Shown: one piece after another, positions 31,051-41,792 of the stretch | Layout: each line of letters starts with the position of its first letter | Position numbering within the stretch: position 1 is the first letter of the stretch | Assembly: GCA_037176725.1 (NCBI GenBank) | Contig: JAZBRS010000026.1 | Coordinates: forward strand, 101,601,501 to 101,665,500 | DNA length: 64,000 nucleotides | DNA from: Posidonia oceanica | Taxonomy: Eukaryota > Streptophyta > Magnoliopsida > Alismatales > Posidoniaceae | Reading direction: 5' to 3' | Made by a program: the position numbers and the translations under genes | The notes under the pieces: generated by a model | Database searches by the model: none | Told to the model about the DNA's origin: nothing | What the model saw: only the letters and a program-made list of their open reading frames with translations

Positions 31051-34000
31051 TGTAGCGATCCCGGTGTTCGGATCGTCCATGCACGATGCCAAAGCTCGCG
31101 TGCACCGATCGGAATCAGGCTCACTATAAGCGGCTATGTCCGAGAAGGAAGACCTAACTCGAAAACATTTAAAAGAGGGAAAAAGGGAAAGAAAAGAAGA
31201 AGATAAGACAAAATCGGAGTCGCCACCAAGTCTATTAAATCGGAAGACGAGGAAAACCGAGGAGATGCGTGAATAATCACGCAAAACCACGCAAAGATGC
31301 AATGCAAGGCAATGCAAAAGAAATGAGATGCAAATGAATGCAAATGATGTGACTCGTGCCTAGGACAAGGGCAAGATGGTCATTGCGGGCCAAGAGAGGG
31401 TAAGGACTCCTGTTACGCGCGGGGAAGGTGTTAGGCACCCCCGACACGCCCGAGAATCGGTCTTTCTAGGCTTACGCTCGCATATGCAGGGAAATGCAGA
31501 CTTTGAATGCCTAAGTGCCAATGAATGCCTATCTAAATGCTCAAGGGTGTGCTCTAAGTGATGAAAGACAATGCAAGAAAGTAAACGTGCAATCTAAGCG
31601 CTCAGCAACGCTGTCCGTGTTCCGAACCGGGCGAAACCTGGCTCGTGAGAACTCCGGACAGTAAGCATCACCGCCCTATATGCAAATGCGGGCGATAAAA
31701 CAAAACAGCGAGAAAACCATGCAATGCAATCGACATGCAAGGGAAAACGGCATAAAACAGTGCGAGGAACGAAACAAGAATGCGAAAAGATGCGAAAACA
31801 AGGTTGACATGCAAAATGATGCAAGGAACGGAACAAGGACGCAAAACGGAGCGAGAAAGCTAAAGGGCACGCAAAACGGTGTAAGAAAACAAGACCGCAC
31901 GCAAAACGAGGCGAGAAAACAAAAGGGCACGCAAAACGGTGCAAGAAAACAAGACTGCACGCAAAACGAGGCAAGAAAACTAAAGGGCACGCAAAACGGT
32001 GCAAGACAAAGAAGCGGCACGCAAAACGGAGCAAGGAAACTTGGAAACACGCAAAACGGGGCGGAAAAACTAAAGGGCACGCAAAACGGTGCAAGACAAA
32101 GAAGCGGCGCGCAAAACGGAGCGAGAAAACTTGAAAACACGCAAAACGGAGCGGAAAAACTAAAGGGGCACGCAAAACGGTGCGAGACAAAGAAGCGGCG
32201 CGCAAAACGGAGCGAGAAAACTTGAAAACACGCAAAACGGGGCGAGAAAACTAAAGGCACGCAAAACGATGCAAATGGCATGCAAATGAATGCAGCGCAG
32301 GGGTTCAGGAAGATATACCTGGAGATCCGGGAGTCTGATCGGAGATCTGCTTGGTCCATGCTGAAGAGCGCTTCGCTGCGGTCGCCTGGGCAGCTTACTT
32401 GAGGAGATCCGACGGTCGGATTGGAAGATATCGCAACTTCGGAGCAGAAGGGCCAGAACAGATGAGAAGAACAGATCTAGGTGTTCAGGAGGTCCTAGGG
32501 GTGTGCTGGAGGTCCTCCCAAGTGAAGGGGAGTTAAAAGTGCCTAGTGTATGCAAAGGGGAGCTAAAATGCCAGACTAGATGAATGCAGGATGCATGCAA
32601 AGCAAGGAAAGATAAAGAAAAGCAATTTAGAAAGAGCAGGGATTCAAAAGCATTTTTGAAGAAAGAAAGGGGGCTAAAATGCAAATTTTCCAGAAAACGG
32701 GGTTCTGGGGAGTCCGGGAATGCAAGTGGAAGGTCTACATGCAATTTTGCAAGCATGGGAGTTAAAATGCAACTTAGGGGCAAAACGGTCTTTTTACATG
32801 GTTTTTGAAAGATGCAAGGCTCTATGTGTGATTTTCAAATCATGCAGGGGTCAAATATGCAATTTTATATGCAAAGTATACTCTGAAACCACCGACCATG
32901 GACTGAAGTGCAATATTTTGAGTAAACAGGGTCAAAAATGCAATGTATTAAGCTAATATGCATGCCAGAAGGTTACTGTCCATTTAAAATGGACCTATGT
33001 GCAAATATGCAAAGCCAGCAGGTAAGAAATGCAATGCAGTATGCAAAATGGAAAAATAAAGGCTAAGTTCCTACAGTGCAGTGGACTAAGATGCAAAAAC
33101 AGAAAGCAAAAGGGACCCAGAATGCAATTTAGTAGGGCAAAGTTGATGCATTAAATCTAATTAAACTACTGCGGGACTTAAGTGCAAAAATAAAAAACAG
33201 AGGGACTGAAATCAAACTTATTAATGAAGGAATGCACAGTAAATGGACCAGAATGCAAAAACAGAGAAACATAAACATTTCATGCAATTTAATATAGTTT
33301 CAGTTCAAAAATCAGCAGATTTAATCAAATGAAGGACAAGAGCGCAAAATAACAACAACTAAGACCAGAAATGCAATTTTAAGGTAAAATATCTAAGCTA
33401 AGTAAAAATTTGCTACAGTGCAGACGCAGGCCGTCGGCCACTGTAGCAGTTGCTACCAGTGGCCGACAAAGGGGGCAGGAGGGCGCTCCGGGGAGGTAGC
33501 TCGGCGGGCGAGCTTCACCAGGCCCTGGCGGAGCTCGGGCGAGGTCCGGCGAGCGGCGACGCTGCCTGGAGCGGAGCTGGGGAGCCACCGGAGGTCCGAG
33601 TCTGATCGGAGGCCAGGAGGACGACCGGAGCGTCGCCGACGCGAACTGAAGGCTGGGCTGCATCCCTGAGGTCAGTGCGGAGCTAGGACGACCAACGGGA
33701 GGTCGTTCTGCAGCTCGGCGCGACGGGACGAGCATCGAGCTCGTCGGGGAAGAAGGTCAGCGACGGCGCTGACCTCGCGAACGCGGCTGCAGAACCCCTT
33801 TTCGAGGGGTGGAAAAGCAAGAGGAGAGGATGAGGAGGCTGAAGGAGTAGACGTTTACCAGTTTCCGCGTCTGAGACGTCCTCCCGACGCAGGTGGTTCC
33901 AGAAGCCGCCGGTGGAGTTCGTCCGATGAGGGGAAGCGCTGTCCGCCGCTCGCGAGGGCTGGAATCGCCTCCAAGCGACTCTCCGGAGCTTCCTGGATGG

Positions 34001-36502
34001 CTGGATGCAAGCTTCGAAGATCGGGGGAAGATTCGGCGAAATTGGGTGCACTGCTGGTCGTCCGAGGTGGGGGGAGGTGCCTGTTGTCCTCTGGATCGAG
34101 CGGGGGCTTCCGGTGGGTAGCTGGGACTTCAGTGATGGGTTCTGGATGGTTGGAAGGGTCTGTAGAGGCTGTGGGAAGAGTTTGGCAGCTGGTCCGGTTT
34201 CCGGTCAGTGGTTGATGCAGGTGTTTGAAGTGGGGCGCTTCGTCTGCGGTGGGTTACTGAGCTGGAGGTTAGGTGGCCTAGGGAGGTAGTGTTCTGGGGA
34301 CTGACCGGGCAGAGTTTGGGGAGGAGAAGCGGCCTGTGGCAGAGGGAATTTTGGAATGGGTCGGAGCTGGGTTCTACTGGTTTTCAGGCGTTTGGGGGTG
34401 AAGTGCTGGGTTGATTCTTTGTGTGGAATGGGGGGGTGTGTTGTAAGAAGTTTGGGTGAGATTCGGGGGCCAATTCCGAGTGATTTTTGGAGGTGTTCTG
34501 GCTTCGGTTTGCTGTGTAAAGAAGAGGCGGAAGTCGGGTGTTTCTGGGTGGATTTCAGAGGAAGAACAGAGCTCTCTCTCGCTGGGATTGCTCTGGAATG
34601 CCTCTCCTCTCTTCCGGGATCAACTCTCTCCTTTTCTCCTCTGGTTTTTTGGCTCTTAAAACTCTGGTTGCTTGCAGGCCTGGCTGTGGCGAATTAATGC
34701 GGAGGGGCGGTGGCAGGAAGCACGGACGCGGTGCGGCGCACGCCGGTCCGGTCCGGCAGAGACGTGCGAGCGCAGGTCTGCGGTGACAGGGGCTGGCGCT
34801 GCAGCTGCTGTGGCAGGACTGTAGCAGAGCAGCGGGCACTGTAGACCTGCGGGAGGAGGGAAGGAGGAAGACGGACTGTAGCAGTGGGCTGTGGGCTGGA
34901 AACTTTGAAAAAAGGAAAAAAAAAGGGGAAACGGGCCGGTGAGCCCAGTAAGGAAGAAAGGAGAAGATAAAATGGAAGAAAGAAAGAAAGATGGAAAGAA
35001 AAATAGGAAAAAATAAGATAAAAATAAATAAAAATATTGGATGACTTGGGTTGTAGGTTAGATGCTTAACTGGATTTTTTAATGACTGTTTTTTAGGTTA
35101 ATTAGTGTGTTTTAGGCTTGATTAGAGTTTTAGGGTTCTCTTTTGTTGTTAATTCATTGTCCACTTGATTAAGTGTTGGTTAAATTCTTTTAAATTGTTT
35201 TTAAAATTGTGTTTTCTTGTTAAGTATTTTAGGATGTTAATTAGGATTTTTAGGATTTATTTTTATATTAATTTGAGTGAGTTCTGACTTTTAGTTTTAA
35301 TCTTTTAAGGTTTTCTCTTCTTAAGTCTTTTGAATTATGTCTTGATCTTTTATTTGTTAATTCTTCTTGATGCCTTTTTTAGTTGGTTTTTTTTTCTGGT
35401 TTGATTAAGTGTCCTTAAGTCTTTCAACTGTATTTTCTTTTTCTCTTTTAATTAAGTTTTATGTTGTTTTTGCCTTATGTTTCTTAGGTTAAGTCTTTTA
35501 CCTCCTTTAATTACTTATTTCATTGTTTGATTTTTAATTCTTCTCTTTAGGGTTTGTTTTTTAATTCTTTTAGTGGGGTTTTTATTCTTGGTAGGTTCTG
35601 ACTTTATTTCAGTTTTTTATCTGATTTTACAGTATTTTCTTTTAGTTTGTTTTGCATTTTTTAGTTTGCATGCTTGATTTTCTTTTTAGCTTGATTTAGT
35701 TAAGTTTGAGTTTTTAATCATTTGTTTAATGTTTTTTAGTTGCTTTTCTTGGAATTCTGATTTGTTTCTTTTATGTCTTGGAGTTTTACAGATTTTTAAG
35801 GATTTTCATGGATTTTTGCAAAAGAGAGAAGAAGAAAAGAAAAAGAAGAAGAAAAGGGGAAAAAGGAAAATAAAAGGGAAAGAGATAGGTTTGAGGGAAA
35901 AGATTTTTTAAAAATCAGGGAAAATGTTAAAAATAAAATAAAAATAGGAATAAGGTAAAGAAGGGATAGGAGTACAAAGGGGGCCCACAGCCAAGCCAGA
36001 AAGAGGGCAAGAAGGGGATGGAAAGAGAGACGATAATCAGGAGAGAGAGAGGAGAGAGAAAACGATAATCCCGGAGAGAGAAAACGATAATTCCAGCAAA
36101 ATGAGGGCTTAGGAGTCTCGGAAAGGGGTGAAACTTGGCGGGTGTGGGGTCTAGGGTTCCTAGTCATGCTCCCAGGGTTTTGGTTTGGTTCTGAGGAAGT
36201 TTTGGAGGGGTTTTGAGGTGTAGAAAAAGGGTATTTTTGCCTAAGTTTCCTAGGATTTTTGGGAGGGGTCTGGTTTGAGATTTTGCAGGCTTTTTGGTGG
36301 GTTTGCTAAGTCATCAAGGGTGAGTGCTCCTATGGATTTTGGTTGGTTTTCGGGTTCGGGAAAGGGGGGTAATCCTAGGTTGAGTTTGGGCTCGTTTTGA
36401 AGGGAAAGAAGGAGAGGAAGGCGTGGATTTTGGTCTAGGCTCGGGTCCAACAACCACCGGAAGGCTCCAAACGATCCAGCCTGTCAAAATGGGGTGTCTA
36501 CA
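31051..36502 (-). repeat. E2 3' LTR (5452 bp)
   Basis: Plus-strand ends TGTAGCGATC and GTGTCTACA. From its element-sense end inward: terminal part with the conserved box (31392-31462) and an internal primer-site-like motif (31215-31225); a 30-bp minisatellite (31850-32270); an A-rich, GCAAAATGCAA-rich stretch (32550-33410); a GC-rich block (33420-34130) with repeated ACTGTAGCAG motifs; a G-rich part; a T-rich stretch (35040-35800); and a purine-rich end. ORFs inside show no recognisable domain. Confidence 0.95.
31850..32270 (-). repeat. 30-bp minisatellite in E2 3' LTR
   Basis: Units of 30 bp built on GCACGCAAAACGGNGCRAG plus AAAACNAAAG-like sequence, about 14 copies. Since 30 is a multiple of three and the units lack stops, long repetitive ORFs appear on both strands; these are by-products, not genes. 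The 5' LTR copy (52560-53140) has five more units. Confidence 0.92.
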
Positions 36503-36514
36503 GATGCCCCTCCC
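36503..36514 (-). other. E2 polypurine tract
   Basis: On the minus strand GGGAGGGGCATC directly before TGTAGACACC of the 3' LTR, identical to E1. Just internal (about 36517-36562) a 15-bp unit GAGGCCGAGCGAAGC is repeated about three times. Confidence 0.85.
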
Positions 36515-36562
36515 TGAGCGAGGCCGAGCGAAGCGAGGCCGAGCGAAGCGAGGCCGCTGCTC

Positions 36563-36959
36563 AGGGTTGACGGGACACCCCATTTGACCGGCGAGAGCAG
36601 AGGGTTGCTATCGGCGTGAGCCACTTATTCGGCGGATGCGCCGAACATCGTGGATCGTTGCCGCAATGCAAAGTGCAGGTGCAAATGGATGAGATGCAAT
36701 GTATGCGATGCATGCTAATGCGGATGCAACGCAGAAGTTAGTGCTAGAGTTAGTACCGATGGGGGGACCGAAGCGACGCGGGTGACGCTGGCGATGCTGA
36801 CGACGCTAAAGAGGGACGCTGCAGTACACCGTGGAGCTTGATGGGAGGTCCAGACCTGCCATGAAAAGAAGGATAGCCAAAGCCACAAAGGCGCGACGGG
36901 AGAGGTGGACCTTTTCCCAGACGCGGAAGGATGCGGGGCTCCGTCGTTTGGGACGGAGT
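36563..36959 (-). other. E2 distal 3' untranslated region
   Basis: No gene. 36585-36660 is conserved with E1 29210-29300 (GCGTGAGCCACTTATTCGG on the plus strand). 36660-36830 is rich in GATGCAATGCATGC and GACGCTG motifs. 36830-36959 resembles E1 28340-28600. Confidence 0.55.
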
Positions 36960-38160
36960 CGCGCGGGGAGGTGATAAGTTGTCGGACTTATCGACCGGAT
37001 GAGTTTCGGATCATCAGCCGAAGGCGATAGTTTAGGTTATCAGCCTGGCGATAGTTTACGGTCCTATCAACCGGAAGGCGCAGTTGTGAGTGATAGTTAC
37101 TGGATATCAACCGTATAACATGGTTGCCATAGATAGTTTAGGATATCAGCCTAGATAGATAGTTTAGGATATCAGCCTAGATAGTTTAGGTTATCAGCCT
37201 GGATAGATAGTTTACAGTCCTATCAACTGGAAAGGGCAAACCATGAGGGATAGTTACTGGATATCAGCCGTATAACGCAAGTGCCGGATAGTTTAGGATA
37301 TCAGCCTAGATAGATAGTTTAGGATATCAGCCCAGCGATAGTTTAGGTTATCAGCCTGGATCGATAGTTTAGGTTATCAGCCTAGCGGCATTGCGAGGGA
37401 CAGTTACTGGATGTCAGCCGTATAATGCAATTGCGATAGATAGTTTAGGATATCAGCCTAGATCGATAGTTTAGGTTATCAGCCTAGATCGATAGTTTAG
37501 GATATCAGCCTAGCGATAGTTTAGGTTATCAGCCTAGAAAGAGCAATTGCAAGGGATAGTTACTGGATATCAGCCGTATAACGTAATTGCCATAGATAGT
37601 TTAGGATATCAGCCTAGATCGATAGTTTAGGTTATCAGCCTAGATCGATAGTTTAGGATATCAGCCTAGATAGTTTAGGATATCAGCCTAGATAGATAGT
37701 TTAGGTTATCAGCCTGGAAAGGGCAATTACGAGGGACAGTTACTGGATGTCAACCGTATAACGCAGATGCCGGATAGTTTAGGATATCGGCCTGGATAGA
37801 TAGTTTAGGATATCAGCCTAGATAGTTTAGGTTATCAGCCTGGATCGATAGTTTAGGTTATCAGCCTGGCGGCATTGCGAGGGACAGTTACTGGATGTCA
37901 GCCGTATAACACAACTGCGGGCCAACCATGGATCGGCCAGAAGATAGATAGTTTAGGAATATCAGCCTGAGAATAGATAGTTTAGGATATCAGCCTGGAT
38001 AGATAGTTTAGGAATATCAGCCTGGATCGATAGTTTAGGAATATCAGCCTGAGAGAACTTGATTGTTGATAGTTTAGGATATCAGCCTAAGGGTAGATTG
38101 ATGAGTGATCGAGTGATGGGTGATTGGTTGATGAGAATGATAAGATATCGGACTTATCGG
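36960..38160 (-). repeat. E2 GATA...TATC tandem array
   Basis: About 35-40 short modules of GATAGTTTAGGATATCAGCC or GATAGTTTAGGTTATCAGCC, mixed with GATAGTTACTGGATATCAGC modules at longer spacing (roughly one per 150-200 bp). Each keeps a GATA...TATC dyad. At both ends the dyads seen in E0/E1 survive (GATAAGT...ACTTATC at 36972-36991, and GATAAGATATCGGACTTATC at about 38139-38158), so the array is a derived version of the same design. Confidence 0.85.
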
Positions 38161-38600
38161 TCGGCAAAGAGGGGATGAGATAATGATGAGAAGTTGATCT
38201 AAAGAGGGGGGTGAGATCATGATGAGAAATTAAGCTAAAGAGGGGGATGAGATCATGATGAGAAATTAAGCTAAAGAGGGGGATGGGATAATGATGAGAA
38301 ATTAAACTAAAGAGGGGGATGAGATCATGATGAGAAGTTAAGCTAAAGAGGGGGATGAGATCATGATGAGAAATTAAGCTAAAGAGGGGGATGAGATAAT
38401 GATGAGAACTAATGCTAAAGAAGGGGGATGAGGTAATGATGAGAACTAATGCTAAAGAAGGGGGATGAGGTAATGATGAGAACTAATGCTATAGAAGGGG
38501 GATGAGGTAATGATGAGAACTAATGCTAAAGAAGGGGGGGAGGTAATGATGAGAACTAATGCTAAAGAAGGGGGGTGAGGTAATGATGAGAGCTTGATTG
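38161..38600 (-). repeat. E2 36-bp minisatellite, about 12 units
   Basis: Units of GATGAGATAATGATGAGAAN then TTAAGCTAAAGAGGGG, about 36 bp. The units change gradually along the array: ATCATGATGAGAAATTAAGCT in the first half, AATGATGAGAACTAATGCT in the second. Confidence 0.88.
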
Positions 38601-38800
38601 AAAAAGGTGATAAGATATCGGACTTATCGGCCGGCAAAGAGGGAAGGAGATAATGATGAGATTGATTGATTGGGCAAGGTGATAAGATATCGGACTTATC
38701 GGCCGGCAAAGAGGAGATGAGATAATGATGAGGTTGATTGATTGGGCAAGGTGATAAGATATCGGACTTATCGGCCGGCAAAGAGGAGATGAGATAAGGG
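38601..38800 (-). repeat. E2 72-bp repeat carrying the GATAAG hairpin, three units
   Basis: Three copies of GATAAGATATCGGACTTATC plus GGCCGGCAAAGAG and GAGATAATGATGAG. They are the units nearest the PMD-like ORF. Confidence 0.85.
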
Positions 38801-39237
38801 TGAGATACCGCGGGGCGTCTGAAAAGATGCCCCTGGTATCAGGATGATACTAGGGGTTGGTCGAAACGTCCCCGGTATCGAGAAAAGCGAATGGTGGACA
38901 AAACTGACGTGTTTGTCGGACGAGTAGTTTGGGGTACCAGCCCAAAGGAGACTCAGCCGGGGATGTCCGGTGGCAGGTCGGACGGCGCGGGTTTGCGGAG
39001 GTCCTGGAGCCTGGGTCGTCTGCTGAGGACTTTCCTGCGTCATGCGAGCAATCAGTCGGGCCAAGGGGCCTCCAGACGTGAGCGACGAGGAGCATGGAAT
39101 GCATGATTAGCTTTGAAATGTGAACAGCCAGCACAAAACAGTTTTGCATTGATAGAATTGTCGGTTACATGCCCGTGTCAGGCCAAAAAGTACAGCACAA
39201 CTTGAAAGGAAGACAGAATGACAGCTGCATGATGGCT
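38801..39237 (-). other. E2 spacer with conserved hairpin
   Basis: No gene. A hairpin of 11 bp with one mismatch lies at 38830-38856 (CCCCTGGTATC, 5-nt loop, GATACTAGGGG). GTGGACAAAACTGACGTG and CGAGTAGTTTGGGGTACCAG modules (38893-38941) match E0 (7080-7130) and E1. Confidence 0.65.
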
Positions 39238-40440
39238 CTAGCTGATCCGGGCCTTCTTTGATCTTCCAGAGTCAGGGAATAAGGGACCGCTCGGCGGGAT
39301 TTCATTGATGGGCCAGAGGTCCTGTACTTCAGTGATGTACTCAGGGGTACACCCTACACCTTTTATTGCAGCGATGTCTGTTGATCGCACCCCATGCTGC
39401 ATCAGGTTGGCTAGCTCCTTCGTGGGGGCAATTGTACTGAGGGGATATTCTTGGAGGAGCTTAGGCGCTGTGCCGTCGACAAAGGCGTCTTGCTGGAAGC
39501 CGAATTGACGCATGACTCTGATAGGGTGATATTCCACACCCGCAGTAAATCCTGGTAGCACAACCAAACGCATGTCGCGTGTATTGAAGAAGACAGTGAA
39601 TGCTTCGGCTGCAGAAGGAATGATGTGCCATGTGACTGTGTCGTCTGTCAGTCCCGATAGCCTTTCATATTCTTCCTTGACGCTCTTGACTGCCTTGGCA
39701 TGGCCGCTGCTGCAGTAGGCCTAGAAAGCATGCACTTGGGGGCGCAGAAGGTCGATCTCAGTGTGCGCCGCCAGCCAGACCTGAATGAATGATCCGCAAC
39801 CATGAAAGTGGCGGCAGCGATGCGAGATGCGGTCCAGACCGCGGTAGGTTTCCGCCAAGACAACCGGTGCTAGGTCTATCTGGCGAGTCACCACGGCGAG
39901 TGCTATTTCAGCGATCTCGACGGCCACTGTCACCTTGCCATGAGTAAAGACCAGCTCGCCTAGGAAACGGGTGACAAACCCTCGGAGCCACAGCTCGTCT
40001 CCGAGTTCAGTGCGCCTTTCCACAATATCATCAAAGTACGCTAGGCGAAGCAGAGGCGTGGGCCCGCTAGTACAAATCAGTTTCTGCTGGCAACTTTGGG
40101 TAGAGAGGCCGGTCAGCTGTTTCAGGACTGCCATGTATCCGTCACGCCTCATGAAGATGGGCGGCCCCAAGATCTTGGAAAAGCCACAAATTCGACACAC
40201 TTCTTCCAGTGTGGGTGTCAGTTCAGTTCTACCGAAACGGAAGACATGGTGTGCTGGTTTCCAGAATCGCGCAGCAGCACACAGAAGATGGCGGCTTACT
40301 TCTACATCAGCAGCCTTTAGCAGTTTGGTCGGAATGCCCCACAGGCGCAGCTTCTCACAGTCATCTTTGGTGAGTTTGCCGATCCATTCTCGCAAGATCT
40401 CGGAGTAGTGTGTCGGGGTCACCAGAGTGGGGAAACCCAT
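39238..40440 (-). CDS. PMD/DUF7745-like ORF of E2 (env position), one in-frame TAG
   Basis: Best copy of the extra ORF: 401 codons from ATG 40438-40440 (MGFPTLVTPTHYSE) to TAG 39238-39240, interrupted once by TAG at 39721-39723 (the E1 copy has Glu there). N-terminal blocks: ILREWIGKLTKDD, LRLWGIPTKLL, HLLCAAARFWKPAHHVF, TPTLEEVCRICGFSK. C-terminal blocks: AVVTRQIDLAPVVLAETYRG, TVTWHIIPSA, TRDMRLVVLPGF, GCTPEYITEVQDLWPINEI. No signal peptide or membrane segment, so it is not an envelope protein. The WGIP/ARFW/TLEEV pattern resembles plant mobile domain proteins, a family often carried by plant transposons; the assignment is by resemblance. It is in the same strand as pol, about 1.35 kb downstream of integrase. 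Whether the TAG is read through or is simply a recent mutation is unknown. Confidence 0.8.
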
Positions 40441-40492
40441 TGCGCTGATTACGGGATGTAGGCAGATGGCTATCACAAGAGTCTTCAGATAC

Positions 40493-40512
40493 CTGTTGCC
40501 AAGACAGTGAAT
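40493..40512 (-). promoter_or_regulatory. Candidate 3' splice site upstream of the E2 PMD-like ORF
   Basis: Minus strand TCTTGGCAACAG followed by GTATCTGAAGAC, 52 nt before the ATG. The exon side aligns to E0 and E1 with a deletion of about 48 nt. The polypyrimidine stretch is poorer than in E1. Confidence 0.3.
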
Positions 40513-41792
40513 TATCAGATATCGTATAGGCACAAATCCATCACAGGAAAGCAGATTCTGAAACTGGCAGAAATAGGTGCAACATATTTAGCAGTAAACA
40601 TTCAGACTATGGCAATTGAACATGTATAAACATAAGGGCCTTCTGTTGATGTGGCGGGGACTGTCGGGAACCCCGGGTTGTCGCAGCCTGACGGTGCCAA
40701 CGCATGCTAAGTAGAGGTACTGTCTCAGCGCTGGAGTAAGCCTTTGCGGAGTGGGATGATCAGAGAGGGTGGAGATGACTGGAAAATGCAGATGCATGAT
40801 TTGGTGTAGTTGGCCCTCAGTATCGGAGTGCTTTGGTGTCTGCTGTATGGGAAGGGAGCGGTCCCCGACTCACCGGACTCTACTCGGACTCCTGACTTGT
40901 TGGTGGCACTCGAGGAAAGGATGTTGGTGATGTTTGGTGGTGGTGTAGAGAGGACGGGCTCCATGTCAAACTCTCAAGGACTTACACTCACTCCTACCTC
41001 TTTCTTCTCTCTCTTTTTTTTAATGTCGGTGTACAGAGCCCTCCTCATTCCCATTTTGGAAGTAAGGAGGACTCGACCCGGGTTTTGACTCTTTTCTGGG
41101 GTAGGTGAGAGGTGCGGGGCTACCCTGCCTGCCTTTATTCTCTTCTTCTTTTTTTTCTTTTTTTTTTCTCTTTTTTTTTTTTGCTTTTTTGTTTTTTGCG
41201 GGAATGGGGTCTTTGTCTCCCTCCCTTTCCTTTTCCATTATTCTCTTTTTTTGTGTTCCCCTTTTTCTTTTCATTTTCCTTTCTTTTTTTTTTTTTGGCT
41301 TGCAGGTTTCCGCTGTCCCCTCCCCCCAGGGGAGGTGGGTGTTAAGGTCTTTCGGGTACAGACTTTTGGCTCTTTCTCTTTCTATTTTTTATTTTGCACT
41401 TCTAGGCTGGGATGTGTACTGCTTTCCGACTAACACCTAGCACTCTTCTAAAGGGTGTAAGTCCTTAGGGATTTGGGCATTTCGCCCACTCTCATTGAGT
41501 GGTGGCTCCCTCACTAGTCAAGACATCTAAGTAGCATCGGGTGAGGTCAGGAGACTCCTTTCACAGCAGGCAAGCACCTCCGGTTTTCATCACCGGGCAA
41601 CTATGCAATGCATGATTTGATGAAGAATGTGAACGGGATGAGCAGGGATGCACAGGAGGGCTGCAATGTCAGGAAATGTAAGAGAGTGGATGAAGTGAAG
41701 TATGGAGGAGATAAAGCGAAAAGAGATACATAGGCATGCAAGTGGTGAAGATATGGCAAGTGGGAGGAAGAGTCCGCAATGGCTACCCCCAG
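40513..41792 (-). other. E2 post-integrase spacer
   Basis: No gene. It matches E1 24198-25640 in reverse: box CACTCCGCAAAGGC-type near 40740, an A-rich tract on the minus strand (T-rich on plus at 41130-41310), GGTGGCTCCCTCACTAGTCA at 41502-41521, and CACCGGGCAACTATGCAATGC near 41600. Confidence 0.7.

Noticed and set aside
31594..32235. Long repetitive ORFs on both strands across the 30-bp LTR array (also 52316-53231).
   Set aside because: The unit length is a multiple of three and free of stops, so several frames stay open automatically. They lie inside an LTR and have no domain.
33683..34051. ORFs of 80-120 residues in the GC-rich block of the E2 LTR.
   Set aside because: Open on both strands because of GC richness; no recognisable motif, and identical in both LTRs only because the LTRs are young copies.
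39238..40440. Envelope glycoprotein in the ORF downstream of integrase.
   Set aside because: The ORF lacks a signal peptide, membrane anchor and glycoprotein-like cysteines; its blocks resemble plant mobile domain proteins instead.
41105..41440. Phe/Ser-rich 60-110-residue ORFs near 41105-41440 and 35796-36167.
   Set aside because: They translate T-rich tracts of the spacer and LTR; no conservation in frame.
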